Shown here piece by piece: positions 63,862-64,000 of a stretch of 64,000 nucleotides of DNA (the first letter of the stretch is position 1; each line of letters starts with the position of its first letter). Source of the stretch: Dolomitihabitans soli (GTDB taxonomy: Bacteria; Actinomycetota; Actinomycetes; Streptosporangiales; Streptosporangiaceae); assembly GCF_022213955.1 (NCBI RefSeq), contig NZ_JAKNTW010000030.1:39955-103954 (forward strand), read 5' to 3'. Position numbers and translations under genes: made by a program. Under the pieces are notes generated by a model. That model was not told the origin of the DNA. It saw nothing but the letters and a program-made list of their open reading frames with translations, and searched no databases.

Positions 63862-64000
63862 TCATATGACGCTGTTGGGCTGGGCGGAAAGGAGGGTCTG
63901 GGTCCAGCCTTCGGTGTCGATGGCGCCCTGGCCGCTGAGGTCGTCGCCTCGGCCGTCGTAGGGGTTGGCGTCGAAGTAGCCGTGGAGGGATCCCTCGGGG
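63862..64000 (-). CDS. C-terminus of an unknown protein (partial, runs off the window)
   Basis: One open frame enters from the right edge and ends with TGA at 63862-63864. The visible 45 residues include HGYFDANPYDGRGDD and LSGQGAIDTEGWTQTL. High Gly/Asp content suggests a secreted or repeat-rich protein. I do not recognise it. The strong terminator just downstream supports a real gene. Confidence 0.6.
   Translation of the reverse strand, partial: PEGSLHGYFDANPYDGRGDDLSGQGAIDTEGWTQTLLSAQPNSVI

Overview
The window is high-GC DNA from a filamentous actinomycete. The codon bias toward G/C in third positions, frequent GTG and TTG starts behind strong Shine-Dalgarno sequences, a SARP regulator, a CGNR zinc-finger protein and a DUF2637 conjugation-type protein all fit. 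The gene mix suggests Streptosporangiales (a Nonomuraea or Streptosporangium relative), but that is an inference.

Region 1 (1-20.7 kb) is most of a nonribosomal peptide cluster; its left edge lies outside the window. It has the tail of a carrier domain, a 2-oxoglutarate/Fe(II) oxygenase, a free-standing condensation domain, a free-standing carrier protein whose best start is an ATC codon, and a C-A-T-C-C synthetase without a thioesterase. These are followed by a COG5610-like protein, a heterodimeric ABC exporter with complementary loss of ATPase motifs, UDP-galactopyranose mutase, a two-domain glycosyltransferase, a Cys-based phosphatase, a methyltransferase, a free-standing adenylation enzyme and the SARP regulator. 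The likely product is a peptide carrying galactofuranose or a related furanose. I do not recognise it as a known compound.

Region 2 (21-39.4 kb) is mixed chromosomal DNA: a GH15 glucan hydrolase, DUF389 and LapA-like membrane proteins, a divergent MFS/CGNR pair, an IS5-type transposase remnant, an IrtAB/YbtPQ-like ABC pair, a serine hydrolase divergent from a TetR regulator with a clear operator between them, a two-gene GTPase operon, and a LysR gene divergent from an epimerase and an aldo/keto reductase. A decayed metallo-beta-lactamase-fold gene ends at a perfect inverted repeat.

Region 3 (39.5-55.0 kb) is the most interesting part. On the minus strand a 100-residue protein and a 435-residue Vps62-related protein with a pore-forming-toxin-like C-terminus each follow a copy of the same 108-bp leader. 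Divergent from them is a compact six-gene operon: an 85-residue protein, an M14 carboxypeptidase with a CFI-box-like C-terminus, a DUF6603-like 1106-residue protein, and three large unrecognised proteins of 877, 1283 and 508 residues. None has a visible signal peptide. The tight spacing and the partner-like architecture suggest a multiprotein system of unknown function.

Region 4 (55-64 kb) mixes intact redox and regulatory genes (TetR, SDR, F420/NADP-reductase-like, nitronate monooxygenase, serine hydrolase) with many gene relics (GNAT, MFS, ABM monooxygenase, NmrA, tautomerase, truncated SpvB/Rhs-type toxin, transposase). A 47-bp sequence is shared by two of the broken loci. A DUF2637 gene and a strong terminator lie at the right end, and the last gene runs off the window.
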